DNA of 64,000 nucleotides from Moringa oleifera (GCA_021397835.1 JAJFZO010000407.1:4092001-4156000); one strand, 5' to 3'. Shown: positions 26,301-40,122, counted from the stretch's first letter. Notes: generated by a model not told the origin, from the sequence alone. Numbers and translations are program-made.

Positions 26301-29300
26301 AAGGCCTGAAGTTGAAGAAGTTTGTTAAAGGACCGGATGGAACACTTATTCATGATTCCTCTTACGTTGGAGAAAATGCATGGGATGATGATCCAGAGCT
26401 TGAGAACACTGTCAAACAAATTATTAACAATGATGCAAGATTAAAGGCAGAAGAAAAGAAGGAACTTGGTGAAGAGTTAGGCATTTCGGGTTAGTTAGTA
26501 TGCATGCATGTAACTAAGCATGATTCAGGCTTTCGTATAAGATTGCATGATATTTAGCTTTTCATTATGCAGTCCTAATTTTTGCTACTTCTTAGTATTT
26601 CATTTTTCAACTGAGTATAGGAAATTCTACTTTAAAGCAGTCTTCTTCCTCAATGTGAATTTTTTGTGGATTTCATAACATAATCCAGATTCCTGATCTT
26701 TAAGTTTGTAGGAGTTGAAACTGGGAGATAGGGAGGTAGGGAAATTTTTAGTTAGAGAATACTACAAATCTGTAATACAACCTGCAGTGGGTGACCATTA
26801 TCCTTGGCGAAAAGTTTGGAAGGCGGGCGTGCCAAACAGAGTTGCATTTTTTGGGTGGGAAACAATTCAAGGGAAGGTGCTTACCATGGATAATCTGAGA
26901 AAGAGGTGGTTAATCATAGCAAACAGGTATGACATGTGCAAAAAAGAAGCAGAATCAATTTCTCATCTCTTCTAGGAATGCTACTGGGCAGATTAATTGT
27001 GGAAAGCAGTCTTGAGGGTTTTTGAGGTGGCGTGGGCAAGACAGAACACAGTGGGTGGGAAAATATTGGCCTGAGCTGGTATGAATAGATTAAAAGCCAA
27101 GAACAAGTCTTATATGAAGATTCATTTTTTGATTTTGTGGGTGATCTGGAGGGAAAGAAATAGGGGAGTATTTGAGGGGAGGGAGACACCAGTGGGTATC
27201 ATTAGTGGCCAATTCTAAAACTACTAAACTTGTGGGAAACGGGTAACGATTTTGTAAATGAGGAGGTACTTGATTTTGTAGAGCTGCTTATGATATAGAT
27301 CACCAACTATACCTGTGAAAGGGTTGCACCCCCTTGGTGCTGTGTATATAATAGAAATCTTTCGGTCATTTTTCCCCAAAAAAAAAAAAAAAGTCTGTAG
27401 AAATCATGTGTTGAGCTACCTCTTATAAGCAAGATGAGAAAATTGTCCTCATGTTCTCCTGCTGTTATAAGTTGATACAAGATTATATCTTTCTACATGC
27501 ATGTTTCACCTCCTTTATACATACTGAAGTTCTGGAGCCTGCTATATTGATTCTATGCTGCAATCAAATGAACATAATCATGAACTACGTCGATATAAGC
27601 ATCTAGAAATCATGGTAGTCTAAATCCATGTTGCCATAAAAAGAATATAATCATAAACTAGGTAAATGTTAGCTACTTAGAAATTACTGTTGTTTAAAGG
27701 TTTAAATAAAGGACATTCATTCGAGAGAAAAAAATCACAGTTGTTATTTTGCTTTGTTAGATAATTGAAGATCTATGGAAGTCTACAATTGTCAACATAT
27801 TAGGAGTATATTAGGCTTTTGTTGTGCGATTCTACTTTAGTCTCTCCACTGGTCTTGTTATACGATGGAATGAAACCCCTAGTGGCAGGATGGTTCTTAT
27901 AAATTCAATCAAGGAGTATTAGTCAGTATTTGTCCCATTGCATATGATATATGCAAATAATCTATCCTTCTGTCAAGGGATTACATATACGACTCTAAGC
28001 TAATATTGATTATCATTGTCATCTAAAATCTTGCAACTGAGGGTATCACCTGGACTCTACCTCTATCTATCGCTTGATTTCTGACCGCCAATTTTTGTCA
28101 TGCTTGTTTGGTAGGTCAAGTTCAAGAAAGTAGAGGGACATGGCGTGAAAGACTTGGTACTTGGAAGGAGATCCTGGAAAAGGAAAAGCTGGCAGAGCAG
28201 TTAGATTCATTAAATGCCAAGTATGTTGTTGAATTTGACATGAAAGAGGTTGAAAACAGTCTTCGCAAGGATGTAGTTGAGAAGGCAACAGATACACGCG
28301 GAACTAGGGCTCTTTGGATATCTAAGAGATGGTGGCGTTATCGTCCTAAACTTCCTTATACTTATTTTCTTCAAAAACTTGACAGTTCTGAGGTAAACAA
28401 ATTTCATCTTCATTCTATTTGCTTTCTTGTGGAAAATTTGTTAATTGTTCTTGCTGTATATTCTGCAAATTTCAGCACTTCATCATCCACTTAGGTTACA
28501 TGAGAATTTTAAACTTCAATTCCTTCACATTAAAAAAGGTTCAGTGCATAATGCAACTGCATGTCCACATCCGGATATCTGTTCATTTTGTTTTCCATTG
28601 CATGTCAAGGCCAACATCCATTATCTAAAGAGGAATTTGCTATCAGAAAAGATGTAATTGGATTATCATGACCAAGATCATTTTTCGATAATAAAATTGG
28701 CATTATAAGATCTTTTCTTAGCAATGAGCATGTGGTGTACAAACGTATTTAATTTAAAAAGTATGGATAATACAGGCGCTGGTGTTGTCAATTGGGACGG
28801 AGATGGTAAAAAGTATGGGTTAGAGGTTACTCCATTAGCGGTAGTTAGTAATGATGTGCGGGAGGAAGGTGAGATATACAGTGAAAAATTCTTTATCAAA
28901 GGAGGTGGGATTAGGTAGGAGGGAAGGACTGGATGTGGCGGAGTGTGATGAGGCGAGTGAGTAGGAAATTTCAAGGAGGGTACTAAGGGATTTCAATGGC
29001 CTTTTTAGGGCTATGGATCTATCTTTTGAAGGGCTAGAGCAAAAAGATATCTCACTGTTTATGAAAATGGAAAAAAAGAAGATGTACTCACACACCTAAG
29101 AGGAAGGAGATGAGCAAGGGGAGGAGTGGAAGGAGCATCAGTAAAGAGTTGAGGTGGATGGAATTGAAGGTTAATTACAAAAGGAAAGGGAGGGAAAAGG
29201 AAGTAGGTAGTGGGCTTCTAAGAGCCTGGGGAATCTACATAGTGATGGTTTATAGAATTCTATATTGAAACGTTAGAGGATGAATGGTGCGGGGAAGAGG

Positions 29301-32300
29301 ATTTTAATAAAGCACGCATTTAGCAGATGGACAGCAAACTTAGTGGGCGCGCAGGAGACTAAAATTGAAAAGACATCTTTGGGGGTGGTGAGAAGTCTAT
29401 TGAGTGGGTGGCTAAGGCGACTCAGGGGAGTTCAGGTGGAATTTTGATATGTTAGAATGGTGGGATGGGAAGATTGAAAGATAGTTGCACTGGAGCAATA
29501 TCGATGTCATGTATATTTGAGTGCGAAGAAAGGGGAAAGGCAAGCCCTATGAGAGGACCTCAAAAAATGCCATAGGAGGTGGGGAGGGATACCATGGGTA
29601 AAAGGAGGGGATTTCAATGAAGTGTTATTGACACATGAAAGAGTGGGGCCAAGTAGTGGAGGTGATGGGTCAGGTGAGTTTAGCGAGGTTGTGTCAAAGT
29701 TAGGGCTACAAGATCTCTCGCTTAGTGGGATTCATTTATCAGGTCCAACTTAAGGGATAACCCCTCCATGTTCCGGCTGGACATGTTTCTGGTTTCTAAT
29801 AGTTGGGAGGAAGGATTTCCAAGGATGCAACAGGTATTACTACCAAGGCCAATATAGGCCCATAATTTGGTGATGTTGGTGATGGATGGAATAAAATGGG
29901 GCTCATGTCCGTTCAAGTTCGACAACATGTTGCTGCATGTCAATGGCTTTAACAAACTTGTTAAAGAATGGTGGGGGAAGGTAGAAGAGGAAGGAAATGC
30001 AAGCTTTTTGGTTGCTAAGAATTGAAGGCAGTGAAGGTAAAGGTGAAAAAGTGGAGTAAAGAACAATTTGGTAACTTGAGACAGAGGAAAATAAATTGTG
30101 GAGTGAGCTGCAAGAGCTTAATAGTATCATTATGAGGGGTAAGAGCACAATGGATAATCAGGAAAGAAGACTGGTAGTGCAGAGTGAGTTGGTGCACATT
30201 CTGAAACTGGCAGAGATATCTTGGAGGCAGAAGTCAAGGGAACTATGGTTCAGGGCAAGAGATGGGAATACTTGATTTTTCCAAAAGATGGCCAATACTC
30301 ACAGGACATACAACTTGATAAGCAGGCTGCAAGTGGATGGGGTATAACTGATTGAAGAGGAGGAATTGAAAGTGGGGGTATGCAGTTTTTACAAGAAACT
30401 GTATCAAGAAACTGAATCTTGGCGGCCTAAACTAGAAGCGCTGGACTTCATGAGATTGATGCAAAACTGAGAGAAAGCATTGAAGGGCAGTTTAGGGAAG
30501 AGGAGACATAAAGTGCTTTTACGGAATGTTAAGGGAATAAAGCACTAGAGTCGGATGGGTTTTCTATGGTATTTTGAAGTCAAACTGGGAGAATTTTAAA
30601 GGGGATATAGTAAAGTTGTTCATGGAATTTCATAAACAGAAGGTTTATAAGATCACTTAGTTCATTCATTGTGCTTATACACAAGAAAATAAAGGTTGTA
30701 TGTGTTAGTGAATATGGACTTGTAAGTTTGGTTGGATGTGTATAAAAACTAATTTCTAAAGTATTAGCAAAGAGATTAAGAATGGTGGTGGAAAATGTGG
30801 TAGGTGCAAGCTAAAATGCTTTTGTTAATGGGAGACAAATACTTGATGCTATACTTATTGCAAATAAAATTGTGGATAGCAAAATGAAGGCAGGGAGGAA
30901 GGTTATTGTATCTAAGTTAGATATGAAAAAAGCATATGATCATGTATCATGGGATTTTTATGATGTATGTACTAAGAAGGGTGGGGTTTGGCACTAAGTG
31001 GTGCCGCTGGGTGCTTTGGTGTATCTCAACAGCTTCATCTGTAGTTGTGGTTAATAGCTACCCAACTAGGTTTTTCAAGTCAACCTGGGCCTTAAGCAGG
31101 GGGACCTACTGTTACCGTTGCTGTTTATCCTGGTAATAGAGGCATTGGATAGGCTGTTGTCCCACACTTTTGGAGAGCGAGTGGGCTTAGGAGTGACTTA
31201 AGGGATATATGGCGTTGGGGTGTGGAAGAGCAATAGGAAAGGGTGGGAGGAATTCAAATAGTGGGTTGAGTTCAAGGTGGGAAGGGGTGACAAAATCAAA
31301 TTTTGGCATGACAAATGGTGTTGGGACAGACTGTTAAAAGAATTGTTTCATGTTGTAGTGTCCTTAGCATGCAACAAAGGGGCATGGGTAAGTGACTACG
31401 GGGGGAAGGTGAAACAGGAGGCTGCTGGTTTGTATAGTTGAGGAATACTAATGACTGGAAGATTGGATAGACTGAGGGCATATATGCCAAGATTCAGAGC
31501 TCTAGTATAGTAAATGATAGAGAGGATACAGTGGTATGGAAATTTGGTAGTGGTGGCAGCAGTAGCTTCTCAGTTAGATCTTATTTTTGGGGGCCCAGTA
31601 GAGGTAATAAGGAAGCAGATTTGGCAAGTTAAAGTTCCACCCGAAGTTGCATTCTTCACTTGGAAGGTAGTGTGGGGGAAGACTCTGACTATTGTCAACT
31701 TGAGGAAAAGGGAAAAAATACTAGTCAACCGTTGTCACTTGTGTAAGGAGCAGGAGTCTGTTTTATCGTCTTTTGATTGGATGTAAGTGGACTGCTCAGT
31801 TATGGGAGTTTGAGGCTGTTGGATCTGTCGTGGGCAGCTGCAGGGTCAATAAGAGAGGAGATAAAGCCATGGTCTGGTCATGGGCTAGGGAAGTAGAAGA
31901 GGAGATTAGTGCAGATGTTGCCTCATCTAATAGTTTAGAGTATGTGGCACGAAAGAAACACAAGGGCCTTTGATAATATAGAAACATCCATAGCTGTGTT
32001 GATTGGGGCCTGGATTAGGTTTTGAGGCTCTAGGACTCGGATGTTTTTTTTTTTTTTTTTTGGGTGCATGAGGAAAATGTGATTGATTTTATAGGACTAC
32101 TAACAATCTAGGCTAAACGCATATGTAGCGGGCTGCACCTCATTGGTGCCAGTAAATAATACTTATACTTTTGTTTCTGTTCCCCCCCCCCAAAAAAAAA
32201 AGGCAAAAAAAGGTGTAGGTTCAAGCATCAATCTTTTACCTTGGTCATGTGTCTAGTGGTACTGGGCAGGCATTCTCATTTTTTGGTGTTTTTTTTTTTT

Positions 32301-35300
32301 TTTGAACAGGTAGCTGCTGTTGTCTTCACAGAAGACCTGAAAAGATTGTATGTCACAATGAAAGAGGGTTTTCCATTAGAATACGTCGTAAGTCTAATTT
32401 CTTCTTGTTGTTACTCCTAAAATGAATAATATATATGTAGCATTTCTTGATGTTCTCATATGCCAGGTCGATATTCCTCTTGATCCCTACTTGTTTGAGA
32501 TTATCTCAAGCTCTGGAGTTGAAGTAGATCTCCTTCAGAAGCGGCAGATCCATTATTTTCTAAAAGTTGCAATTGCATTGCTGCCCGGAATACTGATTCT
32601 GTGGCTTATTAGAGAGTCTGTGATGCTTCTCCACATCACTTCTAAGCGTTTCCTTTATAAAAAATATAATCAGCTATTTGATATGGCTTATGCAGAAAAT
32701 TTCATCCTGGTAAAAATTTCAGTTCTCCAATAATCTTTCTCTACTGCTTCTCATTTTGTTATTTAGCTGCCTCAAAATCTTGTTGTATTTACTGATCCAG
32801 CCAGTTGGAGATGTTGGTGAAACAAAATCTATGTATAAAGAAGTTGTTTTAGGGGGTGATGTTTGGGATCTTCTTGATGAGCTGATGATTTATATGAGAA
32901 ACCCCATGCAGTACTATGAAAGAGGCGTGCAGTTTGTTCGGGTAACTCTTCCATTCTATCAAATAGTAAAACTGGATTTCTGCTGTGAACCTTAAGACAG
33001 GTAATGTAAAATTGTTATTTTTCATGACAGGGTGTGCTTCTCTCTGGACCTCCTGGAACTGGGAAAACGCTTTTTGCACGGACACTTGCAAAGGAAAGTG
33101 GGCTGCCCTTTGTTTTTGCTTCGGGTGCAGAGTTCACAGACAGTGAAAAAAGTGGTGCTGCAAGGGTCAATGAGATGTTTTCCATTGCAAGGAGAAATGT
33201 AAGCACTCTCTTCCTCTTGATTTGCAAGTGTTGGATGACATAGTTGAAATCTTATTTATATAATCACACATTAGTTCCTGTTTTCCACTGAAAGGCTGCT
33301 AGTTTTAATTCTTTGAAGCTTTTCTGCTTTCTGGTTTGCAATTGGAAAAGTTATAGTACTGTAGTGTTGTTATGCTCAAATTGGATGTTAGTGCTTGCTG
33401 GGTCTGACTGCAACATGTAGTTAACTTGACTATTATATTGAGAATTCAAGTACCTCAGGCTTTAAATTTAATCATAATAGTGGCATCTGCAATCTATAGT
33501 TCTCTTCTCTTCTCACTTGCGATTTTTGAATTTATCAACTTTCCTTCTAACTCAAAAGTTCAAGCACAGATTCTCTGTGTTTACTTTCATATTGTTGGTT
33601 ATCTCATTCTAGATGCTATTTTTACTATTATGTTTATTTTCTGTAGATGTTCTTGTACAAACTCTTTGTCGTCTAACTATGGATCTATGAATATGTAGCT
33701 CATAACTTTAGGCACATCCTCCCTGCAGGCCCCTTCATTTGTATTTGTAGATGAAATTGATGCCATTGCTGGCACACATGCTAGGAAGGATCCTCGAAGA
33801 AGGGCAACATTTGAGGCTCTGATTGCACAACTTGATGGGGAGTAAGTGCTTATTAGTTTGATCTGATTATTTGCATGTGTTCGCAAACATAAGTACTCAT
33901 GAAGGCCAATAGATGTGCTCGAGAACATTTTGAATAAAGTTTAGTTCTCTTGGTTGCTTCATAGTTTAATATGACCATTGACTTCAACGTCCTTGGGCAG
34001 TTACGATTTGGTCACATTGTATGGTAATTTCTCTCTCTTTGTGTTTTTAGATTCATGTCTTTTCTGATATACTAGAAAGTAGTAGTGCCATTATGATGGG
34101 GATCATTTCATCATGAGTTCTAAATTGAAGATGACTGAGGTGGAACTACCTTTAATGGTCTATATGCACCACCTGATAATTGCTGAATGTGCTTATATGC
34201 TTGAATGAGCATTAGAGTTCAGTTACGGACCTCTAGTCATGAGCTTTGGAAACTGGATTCCTCTTGCTTGCTTAAAAAGATGAAGATAAGTACATATATG
34301 AAACAAATATAATACGCTTACCTGATTTTCTTATTCCATACCACAGACTTGGCAAATTGAAAATCGTATGTGAACATTTAGATTAGGAGTAGCTCTAGTT
34401 TTTAAATATGTAACTTACTGGTAAGGCCTTGGTTTCATTTTGTGTATTTGGGAAGAGCAGCAGAGACTTTGATGTAGTTGAGTATCATTTAGCAATTTCA
34501 AGTCATGACATATGGAAAAGTCATCTTCCTGGCTATCAGCATCCTCTTTCTCACTCACAGTTTTTCTTGGCTCACAGTAATTGTTGTCTTCTTTTACCTC
34601 TTTCCTTTGGTACTTTATCATACACTTGTGCACTAGGGTTGTGTAATTTTGTCTACCTATCTATTGGCTTAGCTGTCCAAGTTACTCTAAAAACTGTTAT
34701 ATCTAAATGAAGTGATACTGTCTAAGAATCCGTGATCATTTAGGTCTGATCACTTTTACTCAGGAAACAGACTTAAAGACTGGAAATGGGTTGTGTATGT
34801 TGTACAGTTCTGTGTGGATATGATCAAGAATGTTGACTGGAGATTTACTACGGTGGGTTAGTTAAAGCAAATTATCTGGACTTTTTATTTGCAATTAGTG
34901 TACAATGATGGGCTCCCTCTGTTCATCCTCCTCCCCATTTTCTTGCAAATGGACTTTCATATCCAATGCTTTGTCATGTGCAGTAAGGAAAAAATTGGTG
35001 TTGATCGGTTTTCACTTCGACAAGCTATTATTTTCATTTGTGCAACCAATAGACCTGATGAATTAGACCTTGAGTTTGTTCGTCCCGGACGTATTGATCG
35101 TCGTTTATACATTGGTTTGCCTGATGCAAAGCAACGAGTACAAATATTTGGTGTGCACAGTACAGGAAAGCAACTTGCAGAAGATGTAAACTTTGAAAAA
35201 GTATGTTTTTTAGTTGTACATATAACAGTTTACTTATTCGTAGTCATGTTAGTAGTGTACTTATGATATATAAAGCTCTAGCATGGAATAAGCAATATAA

Positions 35301-38300
35301 AGAACTAGAAGCAAAATTAATTAGAAAAATAAATTTTGCTTGGTATATTTTCTGATCTCATACTTATAACATCTTTAAAATTCTCTAAATTGTTAACTAA
35401 CAGAATTATAAGAATCTTTGTCCTGATGAGTTGTTTTTTCTGAATATTAATTCCTCTCAATGCTTTCATCATTCTGCACTGAAGTTTAAAGCTGTTTTCA
35501 TTAAACCTCTTTTGAGCTAAACTATTTCATGATCATTTTTATCATTTTAAGAGTATCTTTTTGGTCTCTCCCAAGGAACTTCAGCATTGTGTTAATCCTC
35601 TGTTTGAGGAGTGAAATGTCTATGGAGAACTCCACGTAATAGCAGAGGATAAAGAAAACTCTTTCCCCTCAAAAGCTTCAAGGAAATAGACACAATCCCT
35701 TTGTTGGATACTAAGAAACTCACAGTGGGTTCTGTAATCCCGGATGAACCAGTGAAAGGAGAGGAGGGGGGAGAAAGAAGAAAGTAAAGGAGGTAGCTCC
35801 CTGCGACCACTAATAGCGACTCCAACAACTTTGACCTATTTATATCACCAAATTCCTATTTTATGGACTGTGGGTTCTTAATGATACTCTGTATCCAAGT
35901 TCCTATCTCCATTGCTTCCTCCTTTATCTCATTCCACAAATAGATGCCTATGTGCTCCTTCACATCTACATTGTTATGCTTGTCTTTTCTCTGATCTCAT
36001 AGGTAGATAGGCTCTTCACTTATTTACAATTGGCCTTCAAGTAAACTTTCTTGATTTTATGCCTGAAATTTTAGTCCGTATCTTACATTTTCTTTTTCTT
36101 CTACTGTACAGCTTGTCTTCCGCACTGTTGGTTTTTCTGGGGCTGATATACGGAATCTTGTCAATGAAGCAGCAATAATGTCTGTAAGTTACATTCTACA
36201 GTTGCCTGTTTTCATGATCTTGAGTTTCCGAGATGTAAAACATTCATCATCTAGAAAGTGGTTTTCTTAGTTTTAGTTTGGTATACATCAAAGCAAAAGT
36301 GGAGTTTGGCACACTTAAAGTCACAGAGGAAGTTTATAAGTCTGGTGCTTACGGATTAGCTTGAACAGCTTCATATTACCCTGTAACAATATGATGCAAT
36401 TTGGCAGTATTTTTCAGTACATCTCTTTATCCATTTCATACAATCTCATAATTATTGCAGGTAAGGAGAGGACATTCCAAGATCTACCAGCAAGACATAG
36501 TTGATGTGCTAGATAAACAATTACTTGAGGGTATGGGTGTACTCCTAACAGAGGAAGAGCAACAGAAATGTGAACAAAGTGTACGTACTGCCTTTTATCA
36601 TGGTTTAATGGTGCTCACTAAAGAGAAAATTGCAACAAGTTGTTATTCTCGCCTTTTTGTTCATTTGTTGACAACAGGTGTCTTATGAAAAGAAGAGACT
36701 TCTGGCTGTTCATGAAGCGGGTCACATATTATTGGCTCACTTGTTTCCTCGATTTGACTGGCATGCATTTTCTCAGCTCCTACCTGGTGGCAAGGTACTT
36801 CTTTTATATTAATGGAAATTGATTTGGGCATGTTCCTGCCATGTTTTTTAGCCTGTCCAGACATGCTTCCCTCTAGCTTTCTTGTGTGATTTCCTCTGCT
36901 ACCCTCCATCATTATGATTTGCTTGCAAATTGATTTATCATCAATTAGCCAAGAAAAGTCCCTTCTTTTTTCTTTACCCATTTTAGTGCCTTCACACTTG
37001 GAGAGTGTCAGTATCAGTATTTTTCTACCTTCATATAGTGTAAATCAGGAGCAAAATTGGCTTGTTATTGCTTCAAAATTGTTAAAAGATGTACATGCAC
37101 CACATGTCTTTCCTGTTAAGGGCGATGCAGGGAACCATACTGGGGTAGGAATGTAGAGGTGGCATATGATGGCCAACCAGAGAGAAGCAAGTGCATTTGA
37201 ACCAATTGAGTAGAATTTTCTCTAATGCCCTTTTCTTTGCACATGCATAGGAAACTGCAATATCTGTGTTCTATCCCCGTGAAGACATGGTAGACCAAGG
37301 TTATACAACATTTGGGTATATGAAAATGCAAATGGTGGTAGCTCATGGTGGACGGTGTGCTGAATGTGTTGTATTTGGTGATGACATAACTGATGGAGGA
37401 CGGGATGATCTAGAAAAGATAACAAAGGTAATACTGGTTTCTTTTGTATCTAACATGTTTAAGAAAACTATTGAAAATGGAAATTGGCAAACTACATTTA
37501 CTTGGTTCTCTCTTTTGTGAATGGTTTTTTTTTTAATTTCCGGTGTTATACTTCCACCAAAATGCAATCCTATTCTTTTATCATTTTATTTAGGAAGCTT
37601 AGTTTCTAATTTTGAATTTCATTGCTTGTTGATGTAGTTTCTGATTCAGATATGTAGAGCTTTCGTGCTCTGCTGGCTAAGTTCCTTGTTTAATTTTCAT
37701 GAAATAAGGAGGCTTCTCATTTCTGCGTTCACTTGAATTGCCTCTTCAGATTGCTAGAGAGATGGTGATTAGTCCACAAAATGCTAGACTTGGACTCACT
37801 CAGTTGACGAAAAGGATAGGACTGGTGGATCGGGCAGATAACCCTGAGGGTGAGCTGATAAAATACAGGGTAAATTCATCGATCCCAAGTTGCAATTTAA
37901 AATAGACATATTGTTGATGCTTTTTTCATTTTATATAAATATATGTATCTATATGTGTGTGTTTATGAATGTATGCACAGGTACACATGCGCATTTTTTT
38001 CATTACTTAATATTCTTGATTGACTAATTATTGTTTTCCATGTGATGTTAGTGGGACGATCCGCATGTCATTCCTGCCAATATGACACTTGAAGTATCTG
38101 AGCTATTTAGTCGTGAGTTGACAAGGGTAATGCTTGTTTGTTTCTTGATCCCATGATCGGATGATAGATGAAAGAATAGTACTATTTAACTATATACACT
38201 TAAGATTTTTTATGGACACACAACGTCACGAGTACAGGTGATTAAATAATATCTTTCTAAATGCCATACAAAAACGGAACCATTTCAATGAGGTCTTGTC

Positions 38301-40122
38301 AGTTTTTGTGGCCTTGGTACAAAGAGCCAAGATAAAGTGCATAACTTTAGGATTGAGTTCCTATTTCTCAAGCCTGCTATGTCTGTTTTCCTTTTTTCGC
38401 AAATTGTTTGCTCTAAATCAGAAGCATAGCATTTAAAGAATCAAATCTGTTCCCTCTTAAGAGATAAAGTAATTTAAATTTCTCTTTCACTACCTGCTAC
38501 ACTAATGTTGGCCCCAAACAAATTCCTTTCTCCAAAATTCATATTTGTTATATCATTCAATGCCTACAATATATTTGTTGATATGCATTCGGAATTATTG
38601 CTAAAATTTCCATCTTGAAAGTGAGACGACCACAGTGTTAAAGTACATGATGACCAAAGAACATAGAATCTCTTCCTCTTTGTGAGCATCCATAACCTTA
38701 TTCTGAAATCTACTTATTGAAATTATAATATTTAATGTTGGTTGCAGTACATTGAGGAGACAGAAGAACTTGCAATGAATGGTCTGAGAGCCAATAGGCA
38801 CATACTGGACTTGATTGCTAAGGAACTATTGGACAAATCAAGGATAACTGGACTGGTATGCTAGGATTTATTTCCTCCTGTTATAATTTGATTCTAAAAG
38901 CAAATTTGCTATCTTCTCATGAAGCTCATCTGATTTTGTTGGTCATTATATGTAACTGTTTGCCAAAGGATCCTCTGTTACCTAATGCATTTACTGAGCT
39001 TTACTCAACTTTGCATATAAGTTCTTAATTTCCTCTGAATTGCCTTGAACGTGTCTTTATTTTGATAAATGGGGAAACTAATCACGGTGGCTCTTGATTA
39101 ATAAAATCCAGTCTTACAGTGTCATGTTGTTTATTATGTAACAATCATGTCCCAGCAGAAATATTATGATGGTATGTGCTATGAGGACCTTATTTTCAGA
39201 TTCAGTGGGGTGTTCGACAGACTAACCTCTTGAGAGTTGCAATGTGGTCACATGGTGTTATGAAATGTCAAAGTAGAACTACTTTTCTCTGGGAATTGGA
39301 ACTAGAAAATGAAAGCCTTAGGAAGCTCATAACCATTGAGAATAACAAATTTGGAATTGTTTGTGTGCCACCTAACCATATTGTTTCTTGTTTATTCTTG
39401 TAGGAAGTTGAAGCCAAAATGAAAGGACTGTCTCCTATAATGTTTGAGGATTTTGTCAAGCCATTCCAGATTAACTTGGAAGAGGTACTTTCTTATTCTA
39501 CAAATTAAGTTGATCTTGTTTAGTCATGAAAAGGGAAATTCTTTTTCTTCTTGTTGGCTGGAGGAGGTAGGAGGTGGACAACTATTATATTAATGTATGA
39601 ACCAAATCTGACTAAATCATGTGAAGACTGCTCTAAAGGTCTTGAATGATTCCATTAATTCTGATCTTCTCCATATAGATCATTATGATATCTGTGAAGG
39701 ATCCTTCTTCTAGTAAATAAGCTTCAGAAAGTTCATTTTGTTGCGTTAGAGATTGCAAGTTGCCTGCATTGCTGATGGAAATTAAACTTACGACAAAGCT
39801 TCCCAGGCTTCACCTCTTCAACCATTTCTGTCTGTCAGTCTCCCTTGTTCATTAGCACTTTCTATCTTCAAGCAGATTAGTGTTAGTTGGCCACTTCCCT
39901 CATCAGCCACTAGGGTCACTTCTTGATTTCGGATTTATCCTCACCCTTTAATGATCTTGCGTGCTTTGGTTCTGTTGCTCATACTCTTGTTTACTCTATT
40001 AAGTCTACTATTTGTTGATAACCTGGTTCTGTTAAAATCCTCAGGGGGGACCATTGCCTCATAATGATAAGTTGCGGTATCAACCACTGGATGTATATCC
40101 TGCCCCACTTCACAGATGCTAG
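23307..40122 (+). CDS. FTSHI4: FTSHI4: chloroplast FtsH-like AAA protease-related protein
   Basis: Nineteen GT-AG exons join in phase to about 1002 residues: 23307-23720, 24384-24568, 26266-26489, 28115-28392, 32310-32387, 32467-32709, 32801-32941, 33031-33198, 33729-33841, 34984-35200, 36112-36183, 36461-36580, 36678-36794, 37251-37427, 37750-37869, 38052-38126, 38748-38855, 39404-39484, 40045-40122. The N-terminus looks like a plastid transit peptide. Membrane segments are in exon 2 ([13 protein letters not shown]) and exon 6 ([15 protein letters not shown]). The AAA domain has Walker A GPPGTGKT (527-534), Walker B FVFVDEID (about 582-589) and a second region of homology with arginine fingers (RPGRIDRR). 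HEAGH is at 763-767 and a candidate third ligand, D843, lies in [10 protein letters not shown]. In Arabidopsis the family member is essential in embryos and plastids. An in-frame upstream ATG at 23256 is the alternative start. Confidence 0.94.
24569..26265 (+). other. FTSHI4 intron 2
   Basis: Intron of 1.7 kb, AT-rich. I recognise no repeat family or coding region in it. Confidence 0.6.
26712..27390 (+). mobile_element. 5'-truncated LINE (copy D), 0.7 kb
   Basis: Only the last part of an L1 ORF2 is present: a zf-RVT domain ([19 protein letters not shown], about 26810-26870) and an RNase-H-like tail with [16 protein letters not shown] near 27140-27175. The family 3' hairpin is at 27326-27340 and a poly(A) at about 27378-27392. 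Imperfect flanking repeats AAGTTTGTAGG (26702-26712) and AAGTCTGTAGA (27391-27401) may be its target-site duplication. It lies in sense orientation in FTSHI4 intron 3. Confidence 0.8.
27391..28114 (+). other. Rest of FTSHI4 intron 3
   Basis: AT-rich intron sequence after LINE D. Nothing recognisable before the next exon. Confidence 0.5.
28720..32202 (+). mobile_element. L1-type LINE (copy C), about 3.5 kb, with internal deletion
   Basis: Sense orientation in FTSHI4 intron 4. ORF1-like sequence (about 28724-29250) is followed by endonuclease (about 29270-29900, with [16 protein letters not shown]), reverse transcriptase (about 30450-31190, with [15 protein letters not shown] and LKQGD), then directly a tail region (KFWHDKWCW near 31295-31325) and a zf-RVT domain (31620-31750). 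The hairpin GCACCTCATTGGTGC is at 32135-32149, followed by a C-run and A-run at 32181-32200. Relative to copy B about 760 bp between the RT core and the tail are missing, including the catalytic FxDD. The 5' edge is approximate. Confidence 0.8.
33842..34983 (+). other. FTSHI4 intron 9
   Basis: Intron of 1.1 kb with no recognisable feature. It splits the codon for the residue after the AAA Walker B region (phase 2) and the two exons rejoin correctly. Confidence 0.6.
35201..36111 (+). other. FTSHI4 intron 10
   Basis: Intron of 0.9 kb. No recognisable repeat or coding sequence. Confidence 0.55.

Noticed and set aside
28678..30197. Several minus-strand frames rich in Ser, Pro and Leu
   Set aside because: Antisense of LINE C; the plus strand shows endonuclease and RT motifs in order.
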